Source of the DNA: Acidimicrobiales bacterium
GTDB taxonomy: Bacteria > Actinomycetota > Acidimicrobiia > Acidimicrobiales > SHLQ01
Length of the DNA stretch: 64,000 bases
Direction of reading: 5' to 3'
NCBI GenBank assembly: GCA_020629635.1
Contig: JAHDCX010000003.1
Span: forward strand, 205,480 to 269,479
Position numbers and translations under genes: made by a program. Numbering within the stretch: the first letter of the stretch is position 1; each line of letters opens with the position of its first letter. Below, in pieces: positions 29,915 to 39,274 of this stretch. The notes below the pieces were generated by a model. That model did no database searches. It was not told the origin of the DNA and saw nothing but the letters and a program-made list of their open reading frames with translations.

Positions 29915-31012
29915 TCACCCAGTCCGGTCGACTCCCGTGAAGATCACTGCGCCACGTTCCCGATTCGCCGGCGCGTGATGGACCAGTCCCGCGAGCCCGG
30001 CGGTGCCCGTCGTGCAGACCGGAACGGCCGTGTGCGACCGGGCGAGGCGGTGAGCCTCGACCACCACGGGTTCGGGGACCACGATCGGTTCGCCGCCCGT
30101 CGCGTGGGTTCGCTCGAGCAACGGCAACCAGTCGTAAGTGACATCGTCGAGGATCCCCGTTGCGATGCTGGTCGGTTCGGTCTCCCACGCCCACATGAAG
30201 CGCTCGGGTTCTGCCGCGGCTCCGACGAAGTCGAAGTCCGGGGCGAGCAGGTCCCAGGCACGACGCAGTGGCGCGCATCCCTCGGCTTGGACGGGATGGA
30301 GTCGCGCCTCGGGAAGCGCAAGCGAGACCGCTGTCGCGAGCGCGCCACCGCCCACCTGGATCCACAACGAGTCGATCGACGACACCTGTTCGGCGAGCTC
30401 CCAACCCAGGGTCCGACCACCGTCGAACGTGGTCGGGGTGTCGGTGCCCTGAACGCTGAACGGCTGAGCGCCACGGTCGACCGCCTCGCGGAAGCGAAGA
30501 TACGCAGGATCCCCGACTTCGTCCGGATGCCGCTCGCAATGGCGAACGTTCGCCCCGAGGTCGTCGAGGGCCGTCACCACGCTGCGCTCCGCCCAGGTGG
30601 GAACGAAGACGTCGATCGGACGCTCGAGCGCGGCCGCAATCACCCCAGCCGCAAGGGCCGCGTTCCCGCAGCTCGCGATCGCAAGCGGAGCCACCGGATC
30701 GGCATCCTCACGATCGAGGTCGTGGAGGGCCAGGTGAATGGCCACGCCAAAGAGATGGCGGGCCTTGTGGGACCCACCGACGTTGCCGGCGTCCGCCTTG
30801 ATCACGAGATCGATGTCGATCCCGGCCGCCTCCGCAAGCTCCGAGCCATCAACGACCGGGGTCGTTCGAAAACCGGCACCCCACACTGCGGCGACGCGTT
30901 CGTCGAGCCCGCTCACGATCTCGACGAAGCGTGCGTCGCTCAGATGCCCGTCGGTGACGGCACGATAGGAGTCGAGCCGATGCCGGTACCGAACGAAGGG
31001 ATTCGGATCCAT
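29915..31012 (-). CDS. PLP-dependent fold-type II enzyme (threonine synthase/dehydratase-like)
   Basis: 365 residues. The PLP lysine is in 'NVGGSHKARHL' (about residue 83) and the phosphate-binding glycine loop is probably 'VGGGALA' (about residue 220), typical of the tryptophan-synthase-beta superfamily. 'IASCGNAALAAGVIAAAL' resembles the substrate-carboxylate loop (SxGN) of threonine synthases, dehydratases and cysteine synthases. Substrate cannot be decided from sequence. It is followed by the pilin gene 75 bp downstream and preceded by the broken PhoX-type gene. Confidence 0.78.
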   Translation of the reverse strand: MDPNPFVRYRHRLDSYRAVTDGHLSDARFVEIVSGLDERVAAVWGAGFRTTPVVDGSELAEAAGIDIDLVIKADAGNVGGSHKARHLFGVAIHLALHDLDREDADPVAPLAIASCGNAALAAGVIAAALERPIDVFVPTWAERSVVTALDDLGANVRHCERHPDEVGDPAYLRFREAVDRGAQPFSVQGTDTPTTFDGGRTLGWELAEQVSSIDSLWIQVGGGALATAVSLALPEARLHPVQAEGCAPLRRAWDLLAPDFDFVGAAAEPERFMWAWETEPTSIATGILDDVTYDWLPLLERTHATGGEPIVVPEPVVVEAHRLARSHTAVPVCTTGTAGLAGLVHHAPANRERGAVIFTGVDRTG

Positions 31013-31055
31013 CCGGCGAGGGTAGACGACCGGGGTCGACGCGGTGATCGAAGCG

Positions 31056-32744
31056 TCACGTACCGATCATCTGGCCGTCCACTCGTCGAATCATCACGGT
31101 GGCGGGCCGTGGCCGGCCCGCTCCCTCGCCGTCGGGCCAGGTGGATGTTTCGGTCGGGTTCTCGGCCATGCCACTGTCGCCGGGGTGCTGAATGTTGATG
31201 AACATGGTCGCCAGGTCAGGCGTGAACGCCACACCCGTGACTTCACAATCGACCGGGCCGACAGCGAAACGCCGAATCTCACCGGTCGACAGGTCGCAGG
31301 CAAGCATCTGATTGTTCGATCCATCGGGTTGTCCGCCGTCGGTCTGAATCCATATGGTCCCGCGCCGGTCGATGACCAGCCCGTCCGGCGAACCGAAGGC
31401 GTCCTCAGGATCGACGGTCGACCCGTCGGAACCGTCACCTGCTCCGGCGAGCACGAAGAAGTCCCAGGTGAAGGTGGTGGCGCCGGCGTCGTGTTCGTCG
31501 TCGAGAAGCCGAATGATGTGGCCCATGCGGTTCTCGACTCGCGGGTTGGCGACGTTCGCCTCGGTCCGACGACTGTTGTTGGTGCAGGTGAAGAACATCT
31601 CCCCCGTCTCGGGATGCACCGCGGTCCATCCGGGTCGGTCCATCGCTGTCGCCCCGAGAAGGTCCGCGGCGAGTCGCGCCTTGATCAGCACATCGCCCTG
31701 GTCGGCGAAGCCGTTCGCTTCGGTCAGCGGGCCGTGTCCATGGACGAGCGGAAGCCAGTTGCCCACGGCCCCTCGAGAAACTCGGCGACGTACAACGTCC
31801 CGGCTGCGAGCGGATTGCGGCCGGCGGCACGAGCGGACTTCCAGTCCTCGGCACCGACGAACTTGTACAGATAGTCGAAGCGTTGGTCGTCGCCCTTGTA
31901 GCAGACGGCGGCGCCGTTGGCTGCGGTCCCAAACGCAGCACCCTCGTGCTTGAAGCGACCGAGCGCCGTGTGCTTGATCGGGGTCGACTGCGGGTCCATC
32001 GGATCGATTTCAACGATCCAACCGTGACGGTTCGGCTCCTGAGGAGTGAGATCGGCGCGGAATCGATCGTCCGTCGTCGCCCACCAGTATCCAAAGCCCC
32101 GCCCCCCGACGCCGTATCGCTCGTTGATCGCATACTGTTCGCCGCTGATTCCCTCGGCTTGACCGTCGGTTTCTTCCCAGAAGTAGCCGTTGAAGTTCTC
32201 TTCGCAGGTGATGTAGGTCCCCCAGGGGGTCACGCCATTGCCACAGTTGTTCCAGGTGCCGATCGGCGTCGTGCCGTCGGGGTCGGTATCGGTCTGGAGC
32301 AGGCGATGTCCGGCCGCAGTCCGATCCGTGAACTCGGTCCGAGACCACCACGGAGGGGGAAGTACGCAATTCCGTCGTGTCCCATGCCGAACTGATGGAA
32401 CTGCTCCGCCGCGGTGTTCGACGCGTCATCCTTGAACGCGGGTCCATTCGGGACGATCGGGTCGCCCCACGGGATGATCGCCTGCGTGTAGTAGCCCTCG
32501 GGAACCGTGACGGTGTCGTCGCTGTTGGTGTCGATCGCCTTGAAGCTGATCAGGCTGCGGGCCCCCGACGAGAACCCTCCGAGGTGCTGGGGTGCAAGCG
32601 TTGGTTCGGCGGCGCCGGCCTGTCCAGCCATGAAGGGCGAGGCCGCCAAGAATGCGCCAGCCCCCATCAGCCACCTCGAAGGACGGTTCTCCGACCCATC
32701 TCGGCGGCCATCACCTCTTCGAGCGTCTCCCCAGTCGTGTGCAT
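31056..32744 (-). pseudogene. PhoX-family (DUF839) phosphatase, broken by three frameshifts and an internal deletion
   Basis: Homology runs through three reading frames. The ATG at 32744, with GAGGAG six bases upstream, starts a protein with a Tat signal (GRRTVLRGG). That frame stops at 32667, while the signal's hydrophobic core (LMGAGAFLAAS) continues one frame over. Near 32350 the frame changes again, between 'HDGIAYFPL' and 'RTEFTDRTAAGHRLLQTD'. The NHEY-containing segment of roughly 70-80 residues that normally lies between these parts in PhoX proteins is missing. Near 31765 a G-run (gaggggcc) is one base short: 'YVAEFLEG' resumes as 'VGNWLPLVHGHGPLT' in the next frame. The C-terminus (to 31056) is intact. 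Each shift is the equivalent of one lost base. Functional PhoX is a Tat-exported, Ca-dependent phosphatase for phosphate scavenging; this copy should not make an active enzyme. Confidence 0.8.
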
Positions 32745-32845
32745 CACGTTCTCCTCGTTGTCGTAGCGCCACTGACACTTCTCTGCGGAAATGACCCGAC
32801 GGTGAACAGCAGGTTCGGCGCGCGAAAACTCCTGCGAACATCGTC

Positions 32846-33829
32846 GTGTCACACACCGCTGCTAGAACTCTCGATGTGGGCGATGACGACTTTGCGTTCG
32901 AGGACAGCACGGCGGAGCCGACCCTGTACGAGGTGTCGGGCGAGCGGCCCCACGACGGCGCCGACACCGTGCTGGACGACACCGTCGCGCCACCGCACGG
33001 CGGTCCTCCGCCGTACGTGTCGCCCTCGAGCGCGTCGACGTTTCGTTCCTGTCAGCGCCGCTGGGAGTTCCGCTACATCGATCGGTTGCCGGATCCCGCC
33101 GGCGAGGCGGCGCTCGCGGGCACGTTCGCGCACCTCGTCCTCGAATTGCTGCTCCAACGACCGAGCGAGGAGCGCACGGTCTCGGTGGCCCGCGACATCG
33201 CTTCGGCCGAGTGGCCGAACATGTCCGAGGACCCCGATTTCGTCGCGCTCGGGCTCGACGATGAGGCGCAACGCCGGTTCCGCTGGTTGGCGTGGACGGC
33301 GATCGAGGGGTTGTGGGCACTGGAGCAACCCGAGACGGTCGACGTCGTTGCGACGGAGCGGGCCATCGACACGATGCTCGGCAACGTGCCGTTTCGGGGC
33401 ATCGTCGACCGCCTCGAACGAGAAGACGGCCTGATCGTGTCGGACTACAAGTCCGGTCGAGCCCCCTCTGCACGATTTCGGGAGGGCCGCCTCGAGCAGG
33501 TGTTGCTGTACGCCGCAGCGATCGAGGCCGACACCGGCGAACGACCCACGCACGCTCGCCTGCTCTACCTCGGTCAGGAAACGATCGACGTCGAGGTCAC
33601 CCCGGATCGTCTCGAGTCGGCGATCGGGGCGCTCGACGACACCTGGAACACGATGGAGCAGGTGGTCGGCGCCGGGGTGTTCGAGGCGACGCCTGGGCCC
33701 TTGTGCGGGTGGTGCCCGTACGCCGATCGCTGCCCGGAGGGGCTCGACGAGCTCGCCCGACGCCACAGCAGCGGACGCATCCGAGCGTCGGCGCCGAGTC
33801 TCCGGTTCCTGCACGCTGCGCCGGCCTGA
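32846..33829 (+). CDS. PD-(D/E)XK nuclease, RecB/AddB-type with probable 4Fe-4S cluster
   Basis: 327 residues. A variable acidic N-terminus (1-55) precedes a RecB-family nuclease domain. The core shows 'FRGIVDRLE ... GLIVSDYKSG', the conserved Asp and DxK catalytic elements (about residues 190-210), followed by 'LEQVLLYAAAIE', the usual QxxxY helix. Cysteines at 'FRSCQRRWE' (about residue 69) and 'CGWCPYADRCPEG' (about residues 287-296) match the four-Cys iron-sulfur staple of AddB/Cas4-like nucleases. It stands alone, divergent from the PhoX remnant, with no helicase or cas genes nearby. Probable role is DNA repair or processing. Confidence 0.85.
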   Translation: MSHTAARTLDVGDDDFAFEDSTAEPTLYEVSGERPHDGADTVLDDTVAPPHGGPPPYVSPSSASTFRSCQRRWEFRYIDRLPDPAGEAALAGTFAHLVLELLLQRPSEERTVSVARDIASAEWPNMSEDPDFVALGLDDEAQRRFRWLAWTAIEGLWALEQPETVDVVATERAIDTMLGNVPFRGIVDRLEREDGLIVSDYKSGRAPSARFREGRLEQVLLYAAAIEADTGERPTHARLLYLGQETIDVEVTPDRLESAIGALDDTWNTMEQVVGAGVFEATPGPLCGWCPYADRCPEGLDELARRHSSGRIRASAPSLRFLHAAPA

Positions 33830-33907
33830 CCGAGTCGGTGACCTCGGGTGGTCGGTGGGCCACGGGGCCCACCGACAGCGCCGCCGTGGTCCGGTACGAT
33901 CGCGACC

Positions 33908-34738
33908 ATGAGCGCGGATCCACTCCCCGCGACGACGGCCGATGCGGGACGGACGGTCGAGCGTGTCCCACCGGCCCTGACGCGACGTTCGACGCCGCCG
34001 GTCGACCATCTGTTTCAGACGATCGTGGATGCCTCGTTCGACCTCATCGAGGAGCTCGGCACCATCGACATGTCGATCTACCTTCATGTCCCGCACGACG
34101 ATCAGCCGCTGCTGTTCGCCCGCAGTCCGGACCTGGGGATGCTGTCACCGTCGGAGAACTTCCGGTTGATGCACACGATCACGATGCTCTCCAACGGCCG
34201 CAAGCCGGTCGCCGCGTTTCGGCACGGCGAACTCTCCGGTCACTACGTCCGAACGACCGGCGCACACTCGGACGGCTTGTTCGTGTTCGGCCCGATTCAG
34301 GGCTCCGCCGAAGCTGAGCGCATTTCGGCCGTCACGGTTGCGTTTGCGCGCGTGCTTCATCAGTTTCATCTCGACGACACCGACGGCGACGTCCCGGGCC
34401 ATTCTCCCGACGCGATGACTCCGCAACTGACCGTGTCGACGACCGAGGATCGCACCGACGTCGATGCCGTGGCCGTCCGTTCCGACGGGGTGTCGTCGAT
34501 CACCGGGACCGGCTCGGCTGCCCGACCCGAAGACGCGGTCGGCAAGGCCGTCGTGAACGCGCTCGCCCCGACGTGGGAGTTCGACGAGATCCGCACGATC
34601 GACGTCGGGATGCGTTCGGCGGTGCTCGCCGTGCTCCGTGACGACCGCGCCATCCTTCAGCTCGGTTTGGCGATCTCGTCCGGTGATGTTCTGCAGACAG
34701 CGGCCCTCGCAACACGCCGGGCGATCGTCGACGCGTAA
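33908..34738 (+). CDS. Hypothetical protein, two-lobed, soluble
   Basis: 276 residues from the ATG at 33908; the frame is open upstream but that part looks non-coding. No signal peptide or membrane segment is visible. The N-terminal half ('DHLFQTIVDASFDLIEELGTIDMSIYLHV') and the C-terminal half ('TEDRTDVDAVAVRSDGVSSITGTGSA', 'MRSAVLAVLRDDRAILQLGLA') both look like alpha/beta domains of signalling or chaperone-like type, but I do not recognise a family. It lies downstream of the nuclease gene on the same strand and convergent with another unknown gene. Confidence 0.65.
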   Translation: MSADPLPATTADAGRTVERVPPALTRRSTPPVDHLFQTIVDASFDLIEELGTIDMSIYLHVPHDDQPLLFARSPDLGMLSPSENFRLMHTITMLSNGRKPVAAFRHGELSGHYVRTTGAHSDGLFVFGPIQGSAEAERISAVTVAFARVLHQFHLDDTDGDVPGHSPDAMTPQLTVSTTEDRTDVDAVAVRSDGVSSITGTGSAARPEDAVGKAVVNALAPTWEFDEIRTIDVGMRSAVLAVLRDDRAILQLGLAISSGDVLQTAALATRRAIVDA

Positions 34739-34750
34739 GGGCAGCCCGAC

Positions 34751-35917
34751 TCAGGCGTCCGAAGGCGTCGCCGAATCACCCCAGGCAGCGCGGGCGGCGA
34801 GCCCAAGGATGGCGCTGGCGTCCTGTGTGGTCTGGCCGGTTTCGTCGAGCACGCCACCGATCTCGAACGCATAGAGCGTGCGCTCGAGTGCCCAGGCGAC
34901 GAGTGCCCGATCCGTCTTGGGAATCGTGGTCGTCACCACGCTCGAGCGGTTGATCATGGTGACGAGGGTGTCGCCATCAATGGCGGTGCCCGGCGCGCTG
35001 ACGGCGATGCCCGAAATGGCCCCGACCCAATCCGCGGGTTCGAGCCAGGCGATCGCTTCGGCCTCGTCGGCTGGGTGCACGTCGAGATTGCGAGGGGCGA
35101 GATACGCCCCGATCATCGCTGCCGCATCGTCGGAGCACGCAACGGCCTCGAGCGTCCAGATGTCGGGGTCTCCGGTGGCGCGACGCTCGTCGATTGACGC
35201 GGCGATCTCGCCCAGGACTCGGCGCTGGGTCGTCGGCTCGAGCGGAATCGTCCGCTCGATGATCGACCGCGCCCATGCGTCGGCTCCGGGGTCGCGGGCG
35301 AGATCGAGCGGCTCTGTGGGGTCGTTCGCCGTGACGCCGACCTGGACGCCGAGGCGACGTTGGAGGAGTGGCCCATTGGCGCTGGACGCGTCGTCGAGTC
35401 CGAAGCGGAGCTCTGCGAGCACGTCAGCGATGCGTGGTTCGTCGATCGACTCGACGGACACTGCGCTCGTCGGATCTCCAAGAATCGCCTCGGCGAGGCC
35501 GGGCGGGCCGATCGTCGCCGCAACGACGACTCCTGCGTCGACGGTGAGGGTGAGATCGTGTTGCGCCCCACTGGCGGCTTCGTATTCGAGGATGATCGCC
35601 GCGTTCGTGCCGCCGTCACGGACGCGGTGGGCGTCCACGAGCACGTGCGTGTCAACGTCGCTACCCCACGCACGCCCGGAGAGCCGGTCACGATCAACGG
35701 CCCGACCTGGATCGGCCATCAATTCGATCAGGTGGGCGGCGACGTCGTTCAGCCCAACGACTTGGACCGGATCGATCTCGCCATCGGCGAGGGTCTGCCA
35801 GTCGGCGAACGCCCCTGAGGCCCACGCTTCGGCGCTCGCGGCGTCTTCGCAGTGGTCGACGAACACGGCCGACGAGACCAGTTCGTCGACGAAGCGTTGC
35901 AGGATCGGATTGGCCAT
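34751..35917 (-). CDS. Hypothetical protein, soluble, unknown family
   Basis: 388 residues, acidic and alanine-rich, with no signal peptide, membrane segment or recognisable catalytic motif. Coding is supported by the length, the amino-acid composition and a clean ATG at 35917 placed 25 bp from the divergent mutM. It is convergent with the previous unknown gene, with a 12-bp gap. Confidence 0.65.
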   Translation of the reverse strand: MANPILQRFVDELVSSAVFVDHCEDAASAEAWASGAFADWQTLADGEIDPVQVVGLNDVAAHLIELMADPGRAVDRDRLSGRAWGSDVDTHVLVDAHRVRDGGTNAAIILEYEAASGAQHDLTLTVDAGVVVAATIGPPGLAEAILGDPTSAVSVESIDEPRIADVLAELRFGLDDASSANGPLLQRRLGVQVGVTANDPTEPLDLARDPGADAWARSIIERTIPLEPTTQRRVLGEIAASIDERRATGDPDIWTLEAVACSDDAAAMIGAYLAPRNLDVHPADEAEAIAWLEPADWVGAISGIAVSAPGTAIDGDTLVTMINRSSVVTTTIPKTDRALVAWALERTLYAFEIGGVLDETGQTTQDASAILGLAARAAWGDSATPSDA

Positions 35918-35942
35918 CGTCGGGCGAGGTTAGCGTGGCGGG

Positions 35943-36761
35943 ATGCCCGAGCTTCCCGAGGTCGAGACCATCCGGCGTGGCCTCGAACCCCGTGTTCGGG
36001 GGGCGACCATCGACGCTGTCGACGCCCACCCGTCACCGAAGTTCGCACCGGCGCTCGACGCTGCGGGTACGTCCATCCGTGGCATCGATCGTCGTGGCAA
36101 ATATCTGTTGTTCGACCTCGACGGCGAGCTCGAACTCGTGGCACATCTCGGAATGACCGGGTCGTTTCGAGTTGACCCGGCATCCACTCCAGTCGATCAC
36201 ACGGCCGCCGGCCCGCACGTCCGAGCCGTATGGGGATTGGCCGACGGGCGTCGACTCGTGTTCCGCGACATTCGCCGGTTCGGACGACTCGCGGTCGTTC
36301 CGCGCGGCGAGTACGGATCGATTGCGACGCTCTCGCGTATGGGCCCCGAGCCTTTCGACCCGGCCTTCGATGGGGCGCATCTCCACCGGTCGCTGCGCTC
36401 GACGTCTCGGGCCGTCAAGACGGCGTTGCTCTCGCAGCGACCGGTTGCGGGAGTCGGGAACATCTACGCCGACGAGGCGCTCTTTCGGGCCGGCATCGAT
36501 CCGCGCTCGCGTCGGGTGGGCCGGGCCCGGTGTGACCGACTCGTCGAAACCATCGTCGAGGTCCTCCAGGCCGGCATCGACAACGGCGGCACGACGTTGC
36601 GCGACTACGTGGATGCGCAGGGCGCCGAGGGAAGCAATCAGGACACGCTGCTCGTGTATGGCCGAGGGGGCGAACCGTGCGTGCACTGCGGCAAATCGCT
36701 CTCGACGTGCACGATCGATGCCAGAACGACCACGTTCTGCGCGACCTGTCAGCGTCGGTAA
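35943..36761 (+). CDS. mutM: Formamidopyrimidine-DNA glycosylase (MutM/Fpg)
   Basis: 272-residue base-excision repair glycosylase/AP lyase that removes 8-oxoguanine and related lesions. The N-terminal catalytic proline and glutamate are in MPELPEVE, the DNA-binding lysine is in 'DRRGKYLLFDL', and the helix-two-turn-helix has 'VAGVGNIYADEALFRAGI'. The C-terminal zinc finger is complete ('CVHCGKSLSTC ... FCATCQR'). Length and motifs are canonical. It begins 25 bp from the divergent unknown gene and is followed by the sigma-like gene. Confidence 0.96.
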   Translation: MPELPEVETIRRGLEPRVRGATIDAVDAHPSPKFAPALDAAGTSIRGIDRRGKYLLFDLDGELELVAHLGMTGSFRVDPASTPVDHTAAGPHVRAVWGLADGRRLVFRDIRRFGRLAVVPRGEYGSIATLSRMGPEPFDPAFDGAHLHRSLRSTSRAVKTALLSQRPVAGVGNIYADEALFRAGIDPRSRRVGRARCDRLVETIVEVLQAGIDNGGTTLRDYVDAQGAEGSNQDTLLVYGRGGEPCVHCGKSLSTCTIDARTTTFCATCQRR

Positions 36762-36826
36762 CGACACCGAGCCGATGGCGACTATCCTGCCGTCGACGTC
36801 TGCGTGTGCTGGAAGGAGCGATCGCC

Positions 36827-37666
36827 GTGACGGAGGCTGATCCCGCGGGCACGCTCGAACGGCTGGGCACGTTCCCTCCGGTCACCGCGACCGACTGGCG
36901 GAACATGTTTCCGGGCCAACCGACGCCGGTGAACCCCGAGGCCGCGCAAATGGTCTATGACATCGCGTGGTTCCTCGTGAAGGACGTCACCGCGGCTGCC
37001 TACATCACCGTGGTCACGTTCAAGGTCGCGTTGAGTCGACTCGATGACCTTCCGGAGCCATCCGCGTACACCGCATGGCTGGCGGTGATCACGACCAACG
37101 AGGCGCACCGCTACCTCGAGGAATCGCCGACGCGTCGGCTCACGAGCGCGCTGATGCCCACCGGATCCGAACGCGAGGCGCTGTTTCTGGCCGACACGCT
37201 GGCCGAGATGCGAGCCGATCACAAGCTCGCGATTCTCCTGCGCTACCGCTACAACGTGCCACCGGCGGTCATCACGTTGGCGCTCGACATGCGCCCCCGA
37301 AAGCTCGCTCGGCTCTTCGTGGCCGCTCGCGAATCCTTCGCAAAGAACAGTTCGCTCCCGCCCGCGATGCTCGCCGTGGCCACACCGCCGCGTACCCGCC
37401 AGCTCCCGAGCAACGTGGAAGCGTATGGCAAACGGGATCTGCGCCCGTCCGTTCTGGGCTACCCGTGGCTTCCATCGGGATTCCCGGGCCTTCCCGAGCG
37501 TGAGGAGCGGCGGGCCAAGTGGCTGACTGCGGTGGCGACCGTCGTGTTGCTCGTTGCCCTCGGGATCATCATCACTCGACCGTGGGGTGCGGCCCGGCCA
37601 ACACTGAACGAGGCTCCAGTTGCCGACGACAACACGCCGGGTGAAATACTCGACGACGATGGCTGA
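36827..37666 (+). CDS. Membrane-anchored ECF-sigma-like protein
   Basis: 279 residues. The GTG at 36827 is chosen because GGAAGGAG lies just upstream; the frame is open earlier. Residues about 35-105 resemble sigma region 2 ('VYDIAWFLVKDVTAAAYITVVTFKVALSRL', 'AYTAWLAVITTNEAHRYL'). Residues about 125-170 resemble region 4 ('TLAEMRADHKLAILLRYRYN ... RKLARLFVAARESF'). A membrane helix follows at about 228-246, with a short acidic tail. The helix-turn-helix is weak, and a membrane tail is unusual for a sigma factor, so it may be a regulator that lost promoter recognition. Its stop overlaps the DUF3048 gene by 8 bp. Confidence 0.6.
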   Translation: MTEADPAGTLERLGTFPPVTATDWRNMFPGQPTPVNPEAAQMVYDIAWFLVKDVTAAAYITVVTFKVALSRLDDLPEPSAYTAWLAVITTNEAHRYLEESPTRRLTSALMPTGSEREALFLADTLAEMRADHKLAILLRYRYNVPPAVITLALDMRPRKLARLFVAARESFAKNSSLPPAMLAVATPPRTRQLPSNVEAYGKRDLRPSVLGYPWLPSGFPGLPEREERRAKWLTAVATVVLLVALGIIITRPWGAARPTLNEAPVADDNTPGEILDDDG

Positions 37667-39209
37667 TTCCTCTCCGACGGCGCTGCGCTCTCGCGTCGCC
37701 ACGGCGTTCGTGGCGATGGCCGTGTTGGCTGCGGCTGCGATGGTGGCCTCGACGGCGGCGACCGCCGAAGCCCACGGTGCAACGGCGACCGTGTTCCAAA
37801 CGCAGACCGACCTCGAGCGTCTCGAAGCGCGTTCGGCCGAATTGCAGACCCTCATCGCCGACACAGAGATTGCGATCGACGAACTCGAGACCGAACGGTC
37901 GGTACGACTCGTGGACATCGACACCTTCAGCGCCGCGATCGAAGGCACCGCCGATGCGCTCGAGCGCCTGGCTGCCGCCCGGGTCGAACCAGCCCGCACG
38001 AGAATCGCGCTCGCGGTCGAACGTTTCGTCAACGGCGACCCGGCGACCGACGCGTTCGCGCGAGAGCTTCAGCAGCTGGACCGTGATGACGGGCCTCTTC
38101 AACAGCAACAGGTGCTCGGCTCGGTCGTTGACGCGGCAAACGCCGAAGTCGCGAGAATCGATGACGAGATCAACTCGCTCGCCGACACGGTCCCCGAGCT
38201 CCGCACGGGTCGAACCGAGGCAGCGGATCGGGTGACGGCGATCGACGCCGCCCTGCTCGAGCTGCGGTTCGTGCTCGACGAGGCCCGCGGCGAGCTCGCG
38301 GCGGTCGAAGAGGACCTCGATTGGTACCGTCGGGCGGACTCACGAAGCGTGCTGACCGGCCGAGACCTCACCGCCGGAAACGAACGCCCGGCACTCGTCG
38401 TGAAGATCGACAACGTGTCCCGGGCTCGTCCTCAGGCCGGGATCAACGATGCCGACATCGTGTTCGTCGAGCTGGTCGAGGGTGGCTCCACTCGCTATGC
38501 GGCCGTCTTCCACTCCGAAGACCCGACGGTGATCGGTCCGGTCCGGTCGATGCGGACGACCGACATCAATCTGCTGCGCATGTTGAACCGCCCCTTGTTT
38601 GCGAACTCGGGCGGCAATCAGGGGACGACACGTGCCGTGAACGCGTCGGATCTCGTGAACATCGGACACGCAACAGGAGCCGGCGGCGCCTACTACCGGA
38701 ACAATTCCCGTCCGGCGCCGCACAACCTGTTCACTTCCACGGATGCCCTGCGTCGATCGAGCTCGGCGGGCGGTGCGCCGCCACAGATCTTCACGATCCG
38801 CCGTCCGGACACGTCGCTGCCCAACGCGGCCCGGTCGAGCCAGGGCGTCGATGTCGCCTACCGGAGCACGTCGGTGAGCTACCGGTGGAACGGATCTGGC
38901 TGGGAGCGGTCTCAGGACGGTCGTGGCACGGTCGACACGGCGGGCGTCCGGACGGCGCCGGAGACGGTCGTCGTGCAGTTCACCGAGTACGGAACGAGCG
39001 CGGCGGACGTCAACTCGCCGGAGGCCATCGCCGTCGGCGGAGGAGTCGCCTGGATCTTCACCGAGGGCGTCGTCATCGAGGGCAGGTGGGACAAGCCGTC
39101 CGCAACCTCGGTGACCGTGTACACCGATGCGAACGGAGCCCCGGTCGAATTGCTGCCGGGTCGGGTGTGGGTCGAACTGCCGCGGCCCGGTGGCGCCACA
39201 CTGCGGTAG
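37659..39209 (+). CDS. DUF3048-domain exported protein with coiled-coil N-terminus
   Basis: 516 residues. The ATG at 37659 overlaps the preceding gene. A signal peptide or anchor (about 12-35) is followed by a long helical, coiled-coil region (about 45-215; Glu/Ala/Leu-rich heptad-like). The DUF3048 domain begins near 'ERPALVVKIDNVSRARPQAGINDADIVFVELVEGGSTRYAAVFHS' (about residue 245) and runs to the end. DUF3048 proteins (YerB-like) are extracytoplasmic and of unknown biochemical function, often linked to the cell envelope. Coupling to the membrane sigma-like protein suggests a shared envelope role. The stop codon lies in the first unit of a 20-bp tandem repeat. Confidence 0.85.
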   Translation: MADSSPTALRSRVATAFVAMAVLAAAAMVASTAATAEAHGATATVFQTQTDLERLEARSAELQTLIADTEIAIDELETERSVRLVDIDTFSAAIEGTADALERLAAARVEPARTRIALAVERFVNGDPATDAFARELQQLDRDDGPLQQQQVLGSVVDAANAEVARIDDEINSLADTVPELRTGRTEAADRVTAIDAALLELRFVLDEARGELAAVEEDLDWYRRADSRSVLTGRDLTAGNERPALVVKIDNVSRARPQAGINDADIVFVELVEGGSTRYAAVFHSEDPTVIGPVRSMRTTDINLLRMLNRPLFANSGGNQGTTRAVNASDLVNIGHATGAGGAYYRNNSRPAPHNLFTSTDALRRSSSAGGAPPQIFTIRRPDTSLPNAARSSQGVDVAYRSTSVSYRWNGSGWERSQDGRGTVDTAGVRTAPETVVVQFTEYGTSAADVNSPEAIAVGGGVAWIFTEGVVIEGRWDKPSATSVTVYTDANGAPVELLPGRVWVELPRPGGATLR

Positions 39210-39269
39210 CAGCGAGAACACTGCGGTAGCAGCGAGAACACTGCGGTAGCAGCGAGAACACTGCGGTAG
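39199..39269. repeat. 20-bp tandem repeat, 3.5 copies, carrying the stop codon of the DUF3048 gene
   Basis: The unit cactgcggtagcagcgagaa is repeated exactly at 39199, 39219 and 39239, followed by 11 bases of a fourth copy. The first unit includes the last codons and TAG stop of the DUF3048 gene. It fills the gap to the convergent septum-formation gene and forms no strong hairpin. It looks like a recent slippage expansion. Confidence 0.95.
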
Positions 39270-39274
39270 ACGCG

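Noticed and set aside
39199-39269. Short direct repeats considered as a CRISPR array
   Set aside because: Units are contiguous with no spacers and begin inside a coding region; no cas genes. The RecB-type nuclease at 32846 has a Cas4-like cluster but no CRISPR context.
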